Position numbers and translations under genes: made by a program. A DNA stretch of 64,000 nucleotides from Melampsora larici-populina 98AG31. Its lineage: Eukaryota > Basidiomycota > Pucciniomycetes > Pucciniales > Melampsoraceae. Each line of letters begins with the position of its first letter. The first letter of the stretch is position 1. Where the stretch lies: positions 825,335 to 889,334 of the forward strand of contig NW_006768785.1 in NCBI RefSeq assembly GCF_000204055.1, given 5' to 3'. Shown one piece after another: positions 1 to 11,805 of this stretch. The notes under the pieces were generated by a model, which was given only the letters and a program-made list of their open reading frames with translations, did no database searches and was not told the origin of the DNA.

Positions 1-2
1 TG

Positions 3-179
3 GCGAAATCAATAACAAAGTTTAAATACAAATATGTCAGTACAGGAACTGACCTTCAGAATTTGAGTGTGCCCCAGCGGAACTTGTCCCAGTTAATCCG
101 ATATCCATTGGCAGGCGATGTAATGGATTCAATCACAGGAAAACAGTACAAAGGAAGTATGGAAGTTTTGGTGTATTAA
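3..179 (+). CDS. 3' end of an unidentified gene (partial)
   Basis: An open frame runs from the left window edge (codons start at base 3) for 58 codons to a TAA at 177-179. There is no ATG at its beginning, so it can only be the end of a gene that starts outside the window or an internal last exon. The residue mix is balanced and soluble, ending in KGSMEVLVY, and no low-complexity sequence is present. I do not recognise the family. It could be a chance open frame; its length and composition favour a real C-terminal exon only moderately. Confidence 0.35.
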   Translation, partial: AKSITKFKYKYVSTGTDLQNLSVPQRNLSQLIRYPLAGDVMDSITGKQYKGSMEVLVY

Positions 180-280
180 GTTGGAGGGAAGACCGTGACC
201 ACCTGGATCAATAAGTTGACTAAGGGAATAGAAGTTTTGAAGAGTTGATATTGGCGAATGTGAGCTGATGAGAGATAAAC

Positions 281-497
281 GAGCTTCTGGCCAGCCAGTG
301 ATGATAGAAAATTTAATTCAGAGAAAGTGAAATAAAAAAAGAAATAAGAATGAGATCGACTGGGAGTCTGGCCAGCCAGTGGTGATAAAAAATATATATC
401 AGATGAAGTAAAAATAAAAGAGCTTCTGGCCAGCCAGTGATGATAGAAAATATAATTCAGAGAAAGTGAAATAAAAAAAGGAATAAGAATGAGATGG
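281..497. repeat. Local tandem repeat, three partial copies
   Basis: A unit containing CTTCTGGCCAGCCAGTGATG followed by an A-rich tail appears at about 283, 367 and 421. The first and third copies are almost identical over about 75 bp; the middle one is shorter and more diverged. No coding frame runs through it. Confidence 0.75.
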
Positions 498-1797
498 AGT
501 CAAAAATCTACGAGCAAGACAAGAACTTAAGAATGAACAACAGAAAGTGAAACTCACGGCCATACCTCAATCTCATGCCGGAGATTGTGTTGACTATCCT
601 TTCAGTGTGATTCAGATTTGCTTTATCAAAGGCATCAAGCATAGACACAATCTTTACCAAACAGAGGGTTCTTTGAGCACAACGGCATCCACCAAGAACG
701 ATTCTCGCTTTTGCTACACAGAGACAATTTTGTGCTTTCTTTCAAAAGTATATTCAGATAGTCGACCTAATGTAAATCATGTCCGATTGATCCATTTTAT
801 TTGGGTCCTTAGTTGGACAGAGAGCCACTCTTGAAGCTCGGCACCAACAAACACCTGAAGTCATACACAAGGATGAATCAAAAGTGAAGGATTATGAACC
901 AAAGTCTATTGATGAGGGCAAGAGAAGCGATGGAAAGGTGAATAGACCGACAAAACGTGAACATCTGTAGCCTGAGAAAGGATGAAGATTCACGATCGCG
1001 AGTCCTTGTGAATTCACGAGAAGGTCCAAGTAAACCAGAGTCTCTCGCAAGTGTGTCCTCCTTGCTTTGCCGCGCCCTTGAACATACACGATCGTGAAGA
1101 ACTTTGTTAAGTTCAAAGACTAAGCAAAGGATCCAGAATTGCGCAGGTGGACCCAAGAACAAAGGTTCCGGATTACAAATTACTTTCTGAGGGAATTGAA
1201 AGTACTTTCAGGATGTTTCAAAGGGTGGCGTGGCTTGCTCTCGTCGCTGAGAGTATCTCAGGTGGACAGGGTGTTTCTTTCAAGAAGTCAAATTAGGACT
1301 GTTTTTAATAAAAAGACAACTTTTATATATGTACCAAAGAGGTTTCCTAGATATTCATTTCTAGGACACCATGTCAAACAAACACACTCTTAAGCATTCC
1401 CTGGTCAGAAATTGAATTTTGCTGGTTTGGTGGAGTATAGTTCATTCTTTCATTTTATCAAAATATACAGAATGTAATTTCTGTCCAGAAATTGCTCAAG
1501 TGAACGCGCCCTAAGTAACCACACCACAAGATTCATATCAGTTAAGAACCTTTCCAACAAACTTTCAAAGAACCCCCTCTAATCCTACCCTCCAAAAAAA
1601 CTATCCAACTTCATAACCCAATTTAATTTTACAAAACCTGATCAAAAACCTCCTCTCATGACAGTATCAACAAACATAGACTTACAACCCATTCAAATTT
1701 TTATCCTTGAAAAGAGACAACGCAACTTGTAAAATCCAAAATCACTGAGAACCATCTTAAAAAAGAACTTTTCTAAAATGATCAATTTTCTTCTTTT
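498..1797. other. Intergenic stretch without a supported gene
   Basis: Several short frames exist (for example 547-834 and 1139-1393) but none has splice-site support, recognisable motifs or coding-like composition. The segment around 980-1110 contains short imperfect palindromes built on CACGATCG/CGATCGTG. The phrase AGAGAGCCACTCTT at about 820 recurs near 5512, which points to a dispersed repeat. Confidence 0.4.
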
Positions 1798-3241
1798 TTA
1801 ACAACCAGCAGCAATTTCTCCACACTCTCCACACTTACGTAGTCCTTCATTTTCCATCCATTCCTATGTGCATCAAAATCAGGGAAAGAAAAAAAACAAA
1901 ATCCAAAAAGACCCAATGAGTATTCCATAAAAACAATAATAAAATAGAAGGAAGTGATATATATATTTTTGTTAGAAAAAAACCAAGAAAAAAGATCTTA
2001 CATTAATTAATGGTTTAAGTTGAGTACCTAGATCAGTACAATGAAATGAAACTTCTCTAATCATAAACGGTTTGGAATGTTTTTCATGATTTTGACAATA
2101 CCAACGTAAACGATCTACAAACACACACCCAGACACACGCATATAAAAAAAAGTTGACATTAGGTTCAATCCATCAAAAGGATTCATCTAAGATGATAGT
2201 CTATATGTTTTTCAAGATTTGTAAAGAATCTCATACCAATTGATCCTTCTGGACGTTTACGTTCCATAACCAATCCAATAGTATTCTCAAACCGACAAGG
2301 GTTATGAGGAGTATTAGCTACTCCCCCAAAAAAAGTTCACCATTCAAGTCAACCCACTCTGTCAAGTAGAAAACCAAATGAATAGAAGAAGTTTACCAGG
2401 TAATAAAAACATTTCTCCTTCATCAATTTTAATATCTACAAAATTTTCATGACTTATGACTTTTAATAACATCGAACCTTTCACTTGATAAAACCATTCT
2501 TCAGTTTCATTTAAATGATAATCATTTCTAGAATTCGGTCCTCCTACCACCATTGTAATACTAAAGAAAAAAAACCAAACCAAACCAAAAATAATCTTTT
2601 TTAGTAATTGAAAACAATCAAGGGTTTTCTTTCTTGGTCTTTTCGATAATCAATTTGATGATCACTTACAAATCTTTTCCTAAAATTCAAATAATGTAAT
2701 CCAAGACGAATTCATCAACGATCTTCTTCTTCTTCTTTCAAATTCAATAATTCAAATTCTATCTTCATCATAAACTTACCATCATAAATACAAAAATTAT
2801 TAACCTATTGAAAATATATACAAATCAAATCAGTTCCTTCACACTTCATTATTATTTTTTTCTTCAAACTTTTAATGATCAATAAGTACCAATCAAAAAC
2901 TCTCAAAAGCAATCTAAACTTCAATCTAAATCAAATCAAATAAATCACTCACTGGAGGTTTTAACTTATCACCATTTTCAGCAACCCACTATCGAATCAA
3001 AAAAATCCATACCATTCAAATCATCAATTTAAAATCAAGAATCCTTCATATTTTATAGAAAAAAATATATATATATACTAACTTTGGTGAAATTAATTGG
3101 ACTTGGTAAACCTGCTACAATAACAACCAATTCGAATCATAGAAAGTTTAAGATCGAATCAAAGATCAGTTTATAGACTTTCGTACACTTTTCAAAGTTT
3201 TATAGAATAATATAATCTTATGATGACTTACTAATAGACAT
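1798..3241 (-). CDS. BNA1: 3-hydroxyanthranilate 3,4-dioxygenase
   Basis: This non-haem iron enzyme of the kynurenine pathway opens the ring of 3-hydroxyanthranilate, feeding quinolinate and NAD synthesis in the cytosol. I assemble nine exons (high to low): 3241-3232, 3111-3083, 2988-2953, 2804-2780, 2679-2670, 2560-2397, 2317-2237, 2114-2002, 1863-1798. They join in phase to 177 residues, the normal fungal length. Family motifs are clear: the segment [20 protein letters not shown] carries the cupin metal ligands, then [25 protein letters not shown] and [13 protein letters not shown]. The C-terminal exon encodes [12 protein letters not shown], the rubredoxin-like second metal site found in fungal and bacterial enzymes. 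The exons at 3232-3241 and 2670-2679 are only 10 nt; the second supplies residues GKDF and is required for the frame. Confidence 0.93.
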
Positions 3242-3971
3242 GATTTGGTTCAAATGGTCGGATCTATCAAAACCCTTTAACAAGTCTTGCTGAATGGATT
3301 TCTTTCGTTGGATTGGTTTGATGTCGCGATGGTATGTATCGGGTTTATATTCCAGAGTCGAAAACCAAGGTTATGTAAATTTGAGTGGATATATGCATAT
3401 GATCGGTGTTTGAGATGTGATATGTAGCTAAAGATTAACACTTCCCCTCCCTGCAGTTTGACATTCTTAAACCATTACTTTAGTCTTTCGGACGGATTCG
3501 ATCATTTGGGAAGATCATTTGATTAACCGCTCTCACAATTACACTCCTACAGCTTCTTCATGATTCCTGATTATACTCTTACATGTAGATCAATGACTTC
3601 TCATCATTTGAAGGCTTCATGTTTTGGGTCAACATGGTCAATCATGAAGACAAGCTCGATGATGATGATGATGATGGAATTCTCACATAGTGTAATCATA
3701 AGATCGATTAATTTCATACAAATCTCATTATGATTCTCTAATTCTCTGTACTCTTAAATCCATCATCTCTTTTCACTCTATCATACGAGTGAATGTCAAC
3801 ATACACAATCATTTCTGTAAACATGATAGATCGGCACAGGGAAAAAAAGTCAAATTGTAAAAGCTCAGATATGTAATCTGTCCAGCGATAGGAACATTTG
3901 TTTTGTTTTTGGTTTATATTCTATCATCAAGATCCCACATACACTAATGATAAATATCATTTCAATCAAAC
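3242..3971. other. Intergenic, BNA1 promoter side and TIF35 3' side
   Basis: Lies upstream of BNA1 (minus strand) and downstream of TIF35. It holds a short GAT microsatellite at about 3659-3677. No open frame or RNA gene is evident. Confidence 0.5.
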
Positions 3972-5191
3972 CTATTTCGATTCTCTTTCTCCACGTGGTA
4001 AGCTCCACATACTAAGAAAAACAGAAATCGAAACATCAGTTATGAAAAAAAAAGAAAATCGAATAAGAACCTAACAAAAACAACCACATACCATCCCAAA
4101 ATCAAATGATCATAAGGTAACCCATTAATCTTCTTCATAGCTCGTTCAGCTTCCAAACGATCTTCAAAACTCACAAACGCAAACCCTTTACAAAGTCCAG
4201 TTTCTTGATCTTTCCCAACATAAATTCGTGAAATCTTTCCAAACCTTGCAAAGAGATCCCATAAATCATTCTCTTGTACATCTTCTGATAAATTCGTCAC
4301 CCGTAACGTAGGTAAATCATCTCGATTAGGTTTTTGCATCGAATCTCCTCCTCCTCTTTTACCTCCATCCATACGTTGTGAGGGTGGTACGTATTTACCA
4401 GTCGGTCCAGCTCCGGCTCCTGTACCTTGTGCAACTGATGGTGGTGGTCCGTCTTGCGGTTCTTGATCACCTAACATTCACCAAAAGAACGCTAGGCTTT
4501 AGAAAGAAGTTCAAGATGAATCGAAACCGGATCAGATCGCATGACTTACCAGCATCACCACCAAGTACACCACCCAGAGTTTCCTTATAAGGACAACTAG
4601 CAGTAAAATGATCACCTTGACAAAGTCTACAAGTGATCCGTCTTGAAACCCCAGTAACAGCTGCCTTAGTAGGTTCCACCACCGGTTCTTTCACCCCACC
4701 CGCCATCAATTTAATCTTCACCGTTTCACCCAAAGTAGTCGTAGCAAGATCAGGTCCAGGTTTCTTGCCAGCTTCAGCTCCGAATTTAGACCATTGCTTT
4801 CGTGCTGCTACTTCATGTGATACACTGGTGGTCACCAAGGTACGTTTGATTTTTCGAACGATTTTCACTTTCTTGCCTGCGTCATTGAATTTCACTTCAA
4901 CAATTGTTTTGGTACCAGTGACTGGATCGATAGTTTCTGAAATCGGTGGTAGTTCATCTTCATCTGATCAGATATGTAATACGATTGATTCAACTTGATG
5001 TTAGTATGATCAAGCTGTGATGAGGGATAAGGGTGAAGAAAGAGATTCAGCTAACCGAGCTCGTCAGCCCAAGACGTTTTTGCCGCTGGGGCTGATCTGT
5101 AAAATAAGAAAATCGTTTGTCAGGAATTGAAAATAAAAACAAAGAAATCAAAAGAAACGAACAGTAGAGGTGGTGCTAATGAGCTAGCCAT
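3972..5191 (-). CDS. TIF35: Eukaryotic translation initiation factor 3 subunit g
   Basis: eIF3g is an RNA-binding subunit of eIF3 that acts in scanning and reinitiation on the 40S ribosome. The start is ATG at 5191 (MASSLAPPLL). In-phase exons then give SAPAAKTSWADEL and DEDELPPISETID (the usual acidic N-terminus), the long exon from about 4960 to 4544 with NDAGKKVKIVRKIKRTL and a CCHC-type knuckle CRLCQGDHFTASC, and the exon below about 4474 with a C-terminal RRM. The RRM shows RNP2-like LRVTNLSEDV and RNP1 KGFAFVSF, ending LPYDHLIL. A last small exon encodes MWSLPRGERESK and the stop at 3972-3974. Domain order (zinc knuckle, linker, RRM) and length near 300 residues match the family. The final splice join is the least certain part. 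Confidence 0.93.
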
Positions 5192-6199
5192 GATCGATCT
5201 TTAATTTTGTTTAGAAAAGCAAAAGTTCGATTTAGTAAAGCGAGATGAAATCGATTGCTAGTTGAGATGGTTTGTTGAGATGAGATAAGATGATCAAAGT
5301 GATTGTTGAGACTTTGAAGTATCGATTGAGTGGTGATTGACTATGATGAGGAGAAGCTTCTACAGGTGAATTGAAAAAAACTGGAATTCTTGACATACTT
5401 TGATTTATCTATAGGCATATCCCTATACCGTGTAGAAAACTGCTTTTTCACAAACCAAAACTCAGTTTGGCTACTTTTAACCTAACTGCATATCATATTC
5501 TCTGTTTCCCAGAGAGCCACTCTTCACAAGATGAAACACAGACACCAAGACCCTCTCATGAAATGTTGAATATTTGTTGAGGTACTACAAAAAATAAGAA
5601 TCCTTGTGGAATAGTACTCACTCAGTACCACTTTGTGATTAGCCAAAAGCCTTTACACCCATGATGATCCTATGGTCTAAAAATGTATTGCAACATAAAT
5701 AAGACTCCAAAAGACGGAAACCATCCCTTAGGTTTCCATATTGAAACACCTCCCCAAAAAATCATCTGGTTCTTTATCATCATCAAAAATAAGTTATCTA
5801 CATTCTATTTACACAAATTTTATTTATGTATTTACACACATCTTTTTGGAATTTAACCTTGATGTTTTCTTTTAATCTATAATCTTTCATTCAAAACCGA
5901 TTTGAATTCATGGTTTGATTAATTGATTGATTGATTTAAACCCCATGATCAATTATCTTCCAACCTTCCAAAAAATCCAACTTTAACTTCAAAACCCATC
6001 CAATTTTCCATTCATAATCTACACACACACACCAAAGAAAACCATAAATCCTACAAAAAAATGAAACTTCAACCCTTATCACATCTTGTGTTTTCTCTTC
6101 TCAATATTTGAATATGATATGATAACGATATGACATGATATATTGTAAATCTTTCCAAATCTTTCTTTTCTTTCTTCTTCCTTTCCTTGTTTCCTTCAT
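5192..6199. other. Intergenic, TIF35 promoter and lipase 3' flank
   Basis: About 1 kb of AT-rich DNA upstream of TIF35 and downstream of the lipase gene. It repeats the phrase AGAGAGCCACTCTT seen near 820. No gene, tRNA or clear transposon end is visible. Confidence 0.45.
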
Positions 6200-8082
6200 T
6201 TAAAACCCATGATTATATAAATTTCTACAAATCGCAATATAAACCATTTCTAAATCGAATTTATTCATTTCATCCAATGATCTCAAATCAAGTTTTGTTC
6301 TAGTTGAAGAGTTCAATTGATGATGATGATGATGAATCGAATTTAAATCTCGATGATGATGATGATGATGAAGTGGTAAAAGATCTAAATCATCTAAAGG
6401 AAAATGTGAATGAATGGTAGACTTATAATCATTCAAACGACGGTTTCCTTCCACGTTCAAATCTTGATTTTGATTTTCTTGATTTGATTCAGAAGAAGAT
6501 GATAAATTAGGTAATCTTTTAAGGATCCAATTAGCAAATGCATAAATACTTGATTCACTTGATTCTTCATTCAAAAACACTTTTAAATCTCGATGATCCT
6601 TTGATCTAAGACTGAAATCTTTTTCCATAATCTCTTCTGTCATAGATTTAATTTCACTTAATTTCTTGGCTGCGTCTAAATCTTGATGATGATGATTAGA
6701 ATTAGAATTAGAAGAAATCCAAGTTCCAATCAACTTATTGACTTCTAACCAATTCACCTTAGTCTTCTCATCCAAGATCTCATCTTCATTTAACCTCTTC
6801 TTTTTCTTTTTCTTCATCCATCTCTCATTCTCATCTTTTTGATAATCCGTTCCTCCTGTACTACCAAACGCACTACTTCCTCTAATTTCCCAATGATCCG
6901 TATTCTCAATCACTCCTAAAAACTCTCCCCATCTCGCACTTTCAATGGTCACTAATCCATCATGTCCTTCATCTCCTGCTTGTGATGATGGATGATGTTT
7001 TTGATATTCATCTAAGATCATCTTAGGTAACCAAAGTGGATGAATCAAATTTAATTTCCGTTTGATCTTGCCTGCAATACTAAAATATTTGACCTTGGGA
7101 TCATTAGGTGTGTTCGGATTAAACTTATGAATCAAAAAATCACTCGATAAATTCGAATAGGCTGGTGAATCTAATAAATTCAATAACAAAACTTTTAATA
7201 AATTGTTAGGTAAATAGTTAAATGTTTTGGAAATCGTGTTGGTACTCTTGCTTGGGTTTGATGATCGGGTTTGGTTTAAGGATAAGAGTGGTTGTGATAA
7301 TGAGAATGGTAAGTTGAGTTTAGAGTTCATCATGATCGATTTGTTAGGTTGATTAAATTGATCATCTGATTCTTGAAATCCTACTCCAATATTAACTCTA
7401 CACCAATCCATGAAAGGTGATCCCCTAAATTGCCAAAAGAAAAGAAATCGAAAACACTTAAATCAATCCTTCATCATCATTCATCTCAAATGTATCAAGA
7501 ATGTAAATTGAAACATTAAACTAACCTATGAGGAGTACAAACCGTAGTCAGACTCACTGGATTAAAATGAAGATGAGGATTTAAATGAGAAATCAAATAT
7601 CTTGCATCTAATCCACCCATAGAATGACCTAAAAAATTTAAATCGCAATTCTTCATCGATTGATCATTCTTTAACATTTCATTTAAACTCATAGCTCTTT
7701 GTTTGATCGAACCTGTTGAAGGTACATGACCAATGATAACTTTGATACCTAATTTGTTTCGTAAGATTTCTAATAATCTACCCCAATAATGAATTTGAAA
7801 TCTAGGAAATGAAGTAGGACCTCGAACTGAGAATCTGTTGTTCCGAATAGAAAAAAACAAAAGATGAGTGAGTTTGATGTTTGATGTAGAATCGAATGAA
7901 GAAGTTTACCCATAGAGACCATGACATAATACGATTGGATAACGAGGTATTCTGATTGGATCGAATAAGACTGGACCTAATCTGATTAATTGATCTAGTT
8001 TTGATGGATGAGTTTGAGTAGAATTAGATCGATGGTTGAAGATGTTCTTGTTCTTTAATCGATTTCTTGAGAAGTTCATCAT
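6200..8082 (-). CDS. TGL2: Tgl2-like triacylglycerol lipase (alpha/beta hydrolase)
   Basis: Three exons (8082-7910, 7834-7526, 7424-6200) join in phase to 568 residues. An upstream non-ATG frame exists, but the first ATG pair is at 8082-8077, so I start there. The motifs are those of the bacterial-type lipases that include yeast mitochondrial Tgl2: oxyanion segment PIVLCHGLYG before the first intron, YWGRLLEILRNKLG and VPSTGSIKQRA, then nucleophile elbow GHSMGG (Ser about 129). The likely acid lies in EGHDGLVTIESARWG and the histidine in NTDHWEIRG. Expected activity is hydrolysis of tri- or diacylglycerol esters. The C-terminal region carries His-rich and Asn/Ser-rich low-complexity runs encoded by GAT/ATC repeats, making the protein longer than yeast Tgl2. 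MED7 lies upstream in the same direction. Confidence 0.85.
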
Positions 8083-8395
8083 CCGAATTGAGAAATCTTC
8101 AAAACCAACTGAACCAACACTCAACTTACAAACTTACAATTTACATTTCTCACTCTGAACTCAGTAACATCTCCTAAACAAGTTCACTTGAAAATCATGA
8201 CTACATACAACTATACAAAACTAATCAAGACCTTTTCTTTACAAAACTATCTCAAATCAAAACACGTTTTCTAAACTAAAGAAAACCGATTTCTTTCACA
8301 TATGTAACCCATAAAAACTACAAAGATCAAGCACAATCAAAGAAATCATAACCAACAGATGAAAAACAAGAGATGAAAAACAAAAAAGGTGATGT
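8083..8395. other. Short intergenic spacer, lipase promoter
   Basis: 313 bp between the lipase start and the MED7 stop, both genes on the minus strand. AT-rich and without its own frame; it must contain the lipase promoter and the MED7 polyadenylation region. Confidence 0.5.
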
Positions 8396-9416
8396 TTATA
8401 AATCATCAACAACAGATAATAATGCATTCCAATCTTGTTGTTTTTCTTTCAATAAAGTCTTTTCATCAGTTTCTTTCATAGAATCATCAAAGGTTTCATT
8501 AGATTGAATGTTTTGAATCGGATCATCAAATGAACCAGAATGATTTTTCAAACCAATTAAATCATTCTTAAGATCTTCACAAGTCCTAAGAAGAAGAAAA
8601 CCAAAATCAAAAATTCAAGAAATCCCCCCAAAACAAAAACGTCAAACAGAAAAAGAAAATCAAAAAATCCCTTAAACTTACTTCAAAACCAATCTAGCTT
8701 TTTCTCTTTTCTCCTTTGCTTGTTCTTTCATCATTAACTTTAAAGTTTCACGTGCTTGTCTAGGTCTAAGTTCATTACACAATCCATGCATATTAAATGA
8801 AGTTAATTCGATATGAGAGATGATTTGATCGGTATTTGAAACTTGATTTGAATGATTCGAAAGTGATGGAGGTCCTTGATGTCCTAATTGATTTAAAAGT
8901 TTCAAGTATGAATAAATCAACGTATTCAAAAGTGCTTGTAAGGCATCTTTACGTTCTATGAATACATACATCAAAACAAAAAACTAAAATCGATCAGAAT
9001 TCCAAAGTCATCAGATCATCAAGAAAATTCAATCACTTACCCATCTTTTCTTCATATAACTTTGGCATACCTTCTAACATAGCTCTAGAAGATTTACCAG
9101 GCCAAGGTTCCCAATCACCAAACGAACTCCAACCGCCTCTTTCTTTAATCAAATCTAAATTAGGTGGTTCCAATAACGTTCTTAAATCGATTTCATTAAT
9201 TCTTTCAATTTCTTCTTCATCTATCTCTTCTATATCTTTTAAATCTTTTAAACTTTCTTTAATTAATCTTTTTTGTAAATCTGAATCAAATTGTAATTCA
9301 TTTGGTTTGGTTTTTGATTGAATCGATTTGGCTATCGTTAAGTTCGGTTTAGTGAATTGTAAATATCTTGTAGGTGGTGCTGGAAAGAAAGATGAATTGG
9401 TTTCAGTTGTTTCCAT
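8396..9416 (-). CDS. MED7: Mediator complex subunit 7
   Basis: MED7 is a middle-module Mediator subunit that pairs with MED21 and MED31 in RNA polymerase II transcription. Exons 9416-9041, 8955-8682 and 8585-8396 join in phase to 279 residues. The N-terminus has the proline-aromatic motif FFPAPPTRYLQFT typical of MED7. A central acidic helix follows, and exon 2 carries the diagnostic block NMHGLCNELRPRQARETLKL with MMKEQAKEKREKAR behind it. Exon 3 adds an acidic tail ending in WNALLSVVDDL. An in-frame TTG upstream at 9440 could extend the frame, but the ATG at 9416 fits the family. It reads divergently from the tRNA gene at 9585. Confidence 0.92.
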
Positions 9417-9584
9417 GATTCTTGTATCGTTTTGTTCCAAGTGTCGGTTTACTCTACAAACTTTTGGGAATTCGAAGTTTTAAAATTTATGGCGAGAATC
9501 TTCCAGAATTTAAAAAGCACATTACTGATTATTCTCTGATGTAGAAAGGCGGTCTGATACTGTATTTCGGACTTCTTCTACATG

Positions 9585-9656
9585 TCTTTGTTAGTATAGT
9601 GGTCAGTACTCCCGCTTGTCACGCGGGCAACCGGGGTTCGAGTCCCCGACAGAGAG
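9585..9656 (+). tRNA. tRNA-Asp (GTC)
   Basis: A 72-nt intronless cloverleaf. The acceptor stem TCTTTGT pairs with ACAGAGA (one G-T pair). The D arm contains TAGTATAGTGGTCAGTA, the anticodon stem CCCGC/GCGGG holds the loop TTGTCAC with anticodon GTC, and the T arm is CCGGGGTTCGAGTCCCCG. The GGTTCGAGTCC B box and the A box are intact, and an oligo-T run follows, so it should be transcribed by RNA polymerase III. It lies in the 0.75-kb space between MED7 and the copper-fist gene. Confidence 0.97.
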
Positions 9657-9658
9657 AC

Positions 9659-9665
9659 TTTTTTT
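9659..9665 (+). terminator. RNA polymerase III T-run terminator
   Basis: Seven consecutive T residues begin 3 nt after the tRNA-Asp discriminator base, the usual Pol III stop signal on the coding strand. Confidence 0.85.
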
Positions 9666-10167
9666 CATGTGCTGCTCGACACAGGACCTCCCATGACACA
9701 GACTTTCAATCTACTAGTTTTAGACTTTTTTGATCTTACTGTTGACAATAACCAAATGCATCCATGTATCCATACTATCCGTAATATTTCCCATTAGAAG
9801 ATAATTCAAAGAGAATGGATTGACATAATACAATAACTTGATTCATTCAAGACCATCAAAGATTGATTGTTGAATAATCTTAAAAAAAGAAAAGATCACC
9901 AAGAAGAAATTCTTGTTGAATCCCAACTGATTTCTCACTTTCACAACATTTCCATTCATGCTTTTTTTCCTAATTTTTAATCTTAAATGAATCCAATAAC
10001 TCAAATGCTTCAAATGCAAATGGATTTTAGAATGCAAAGGGGATTTACAACATAAACAAAAAAAACCAAAACCCAAAACACATTCTGATTGAATTAAACA
10101 AAACCAAAAAGTTGATGATAAGATAAAAAAATGCTCATGAATTGAGATATATAAAAATTGTATGAAA
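9666..10167. other. Intergenic, copper-fist gene 3' flank
   Basis: About 500 bp between the tRNA terminator and the copper-fist stop codon. AT-rich, with no supported gene; short minus-strand frames such as 9843-10076 lack motifs. Confidence 0.45.
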
Positions 10168-11805
10168 TTAAGAAGGGATACTTAATCCGATTCCAAATTC
10201 ATCATAATTATATATCCCAACATTAGATGAATTTCCATTCCCTGTTCCTCCTCCAACACCACCACCACCACCAGCTCCTCCACGTCCTGCTCCTCCACAA
10301 CATCCACCTCCATTAGAAGGAGGATGATAAGGATTAGAAGTCGGATTGAATCCTAATGTTTGACTCATACTTGGTAATTGAACTGGTGCGATCGGAGGAA
10401 AAGGAGATGAGATTGGACTCAAGTTTAAGAGTTCGTTGATCGTAGGTAAATCAAGTCCAGCAAGACATCCTTCTGCTCGTTTCATACTTGTAGGACATGC
10501 TGGTGTTAGTGATAAACTTGAAGGGTGATTCATAAACTTTAATCCCAAGGGATCATGTAGTACACATCCTGAAAGAAGAACCATCATATATAAGTGATCA
10601 GTCTTCATCGAGAAAAGGCGACCTGAGTACTCACCTGGACAAGGACAATGAATCCCACAAAAGCATAGCGCAGTACCAGCAGTTTGAGGAGCAAAGAGTG
10701 CTTCAGATGCAATATTCTTTTCAGTATAAGATTCATTTGCCATTTGATCCAATGTGAAATTTGAAGTAGAAGTAGATGGTATAGGTTCATTGGTTGAATA
10801 TGAAAAAGCTGCATTCAAAACAGGACTTGGATGACTCCGAGGTGGATATGGATGAAACCCATTAGGTTGAGTCGCTCTTGATGATGAAGGATGAGGATCT
10901 GAAGGCTGGGCACGTTTAGCCCCACAACAACTAGGAATAGCGGGTGGTGAAGGAGATGATGATGAGAACGGCTGAGGGTTTGCATTAGCAGCTTCGGAGA
11001 GAATTTCGTGGGGAATGCTAGGAGGGCTATGACGTCGTGGAGGCAATACCGGTGGTTGAGCTGAAGGAGGTGTCTTCTGTTTTGATCTGAGTTGGGCAGC
11101 TCGAGTGCCAGTAGAAGGATGTGCAGGTGCAGAGCAACAGCATTGGCCACCGGATGAACATGAACAAGGGTTCGTAGGTTGTGTGACTGTATGTACATTC
11201 ATGATGAATCAGTATCTGACGGACAGTTGATGAAAGAGCTAGGAAAATTCAACAGGAGGTCAAATAAAGAACTAGGACTCCGAAAGAAAACGGACCAGAA
11301 CTCGGTTCGTCCAACGATGGATTCGGTGATAATGCAAGAGGACCGTTCAATCCATTAGGTAGGACAGCGAGGTTGCGAGCTATTCAAAGGAATCTCAACC
11401 GATCAGTCAAAAGAACTCGATAAAAAAAGTCAAGATGACAGTACTGACGTTGCTTCAATGGTTTATTACCACATACACATTTAGAATGAACCTTACTGAT
11501 CCGCCTCAATTCACGGCAATGTGCACATTGGGTTGGTGGACGACCTAATATCGAAACAAGAAAGTGAGTCAACCAATGAGTTTGAATGTGCTTCTAGGGA
11601 GAATATATGCGATACCTTTTTTTCCAATCTCAACTAACGTCCGATCGGTATGAGCACAACTACTCGACCTGTGACCTTTGACACAAGCTGCGCATGCAAA
11701 TTTTTTACCTATGGACATATGAGGTTTGATGAGATTTGAGTTAGCTTGATGAAAATGAAAAACTAGATTGAGATTGAAAAGAAACTGACCATCGATTAAG
11801 ACCAT
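10168..11805 (-). CDS. Copper-fist transcription factor (Cuf1/Mac1/Ace1 family)
   Basis: A copper-sensing DNA-binding regulator. Exon 1 (11805-11790) gives MVLIDG. Exon 2 continues with KKFACAACVKGHRSSSCAHT and TLVEIGKKG, exon 3 with RPPTQCAHCRELRRISKVHS and KCVCG: the full copper fist, with zinc-binding cysteines, the KGHRSS minor-groove motif and the copper-loop cysteines. A further exon encodes a PRNLAVLPNGLNG segment. The long last part contains CSCSSGGQCCCS and, after removal of a 66-nt intron at 10569-10634, CFCGIHCPCPGCVLH, which resembles the CxCx4CxCx2Cx2H copper-regulatory motif of Mac1/Cuf1. The tail is Ser/Pro-rich with a Gly/Cys patch. Target genes probably concern copper or iron uptake. 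The join between about 11300 and 11190 is uncertain. Confidence 0.9.

Noticed and set aside
878..1393. Overlapping frames of 74-94 codons on both strands
   Set aside because: No motif, splice support or codon bias; the DNA is rich in short palindromes that create frames on both strands.
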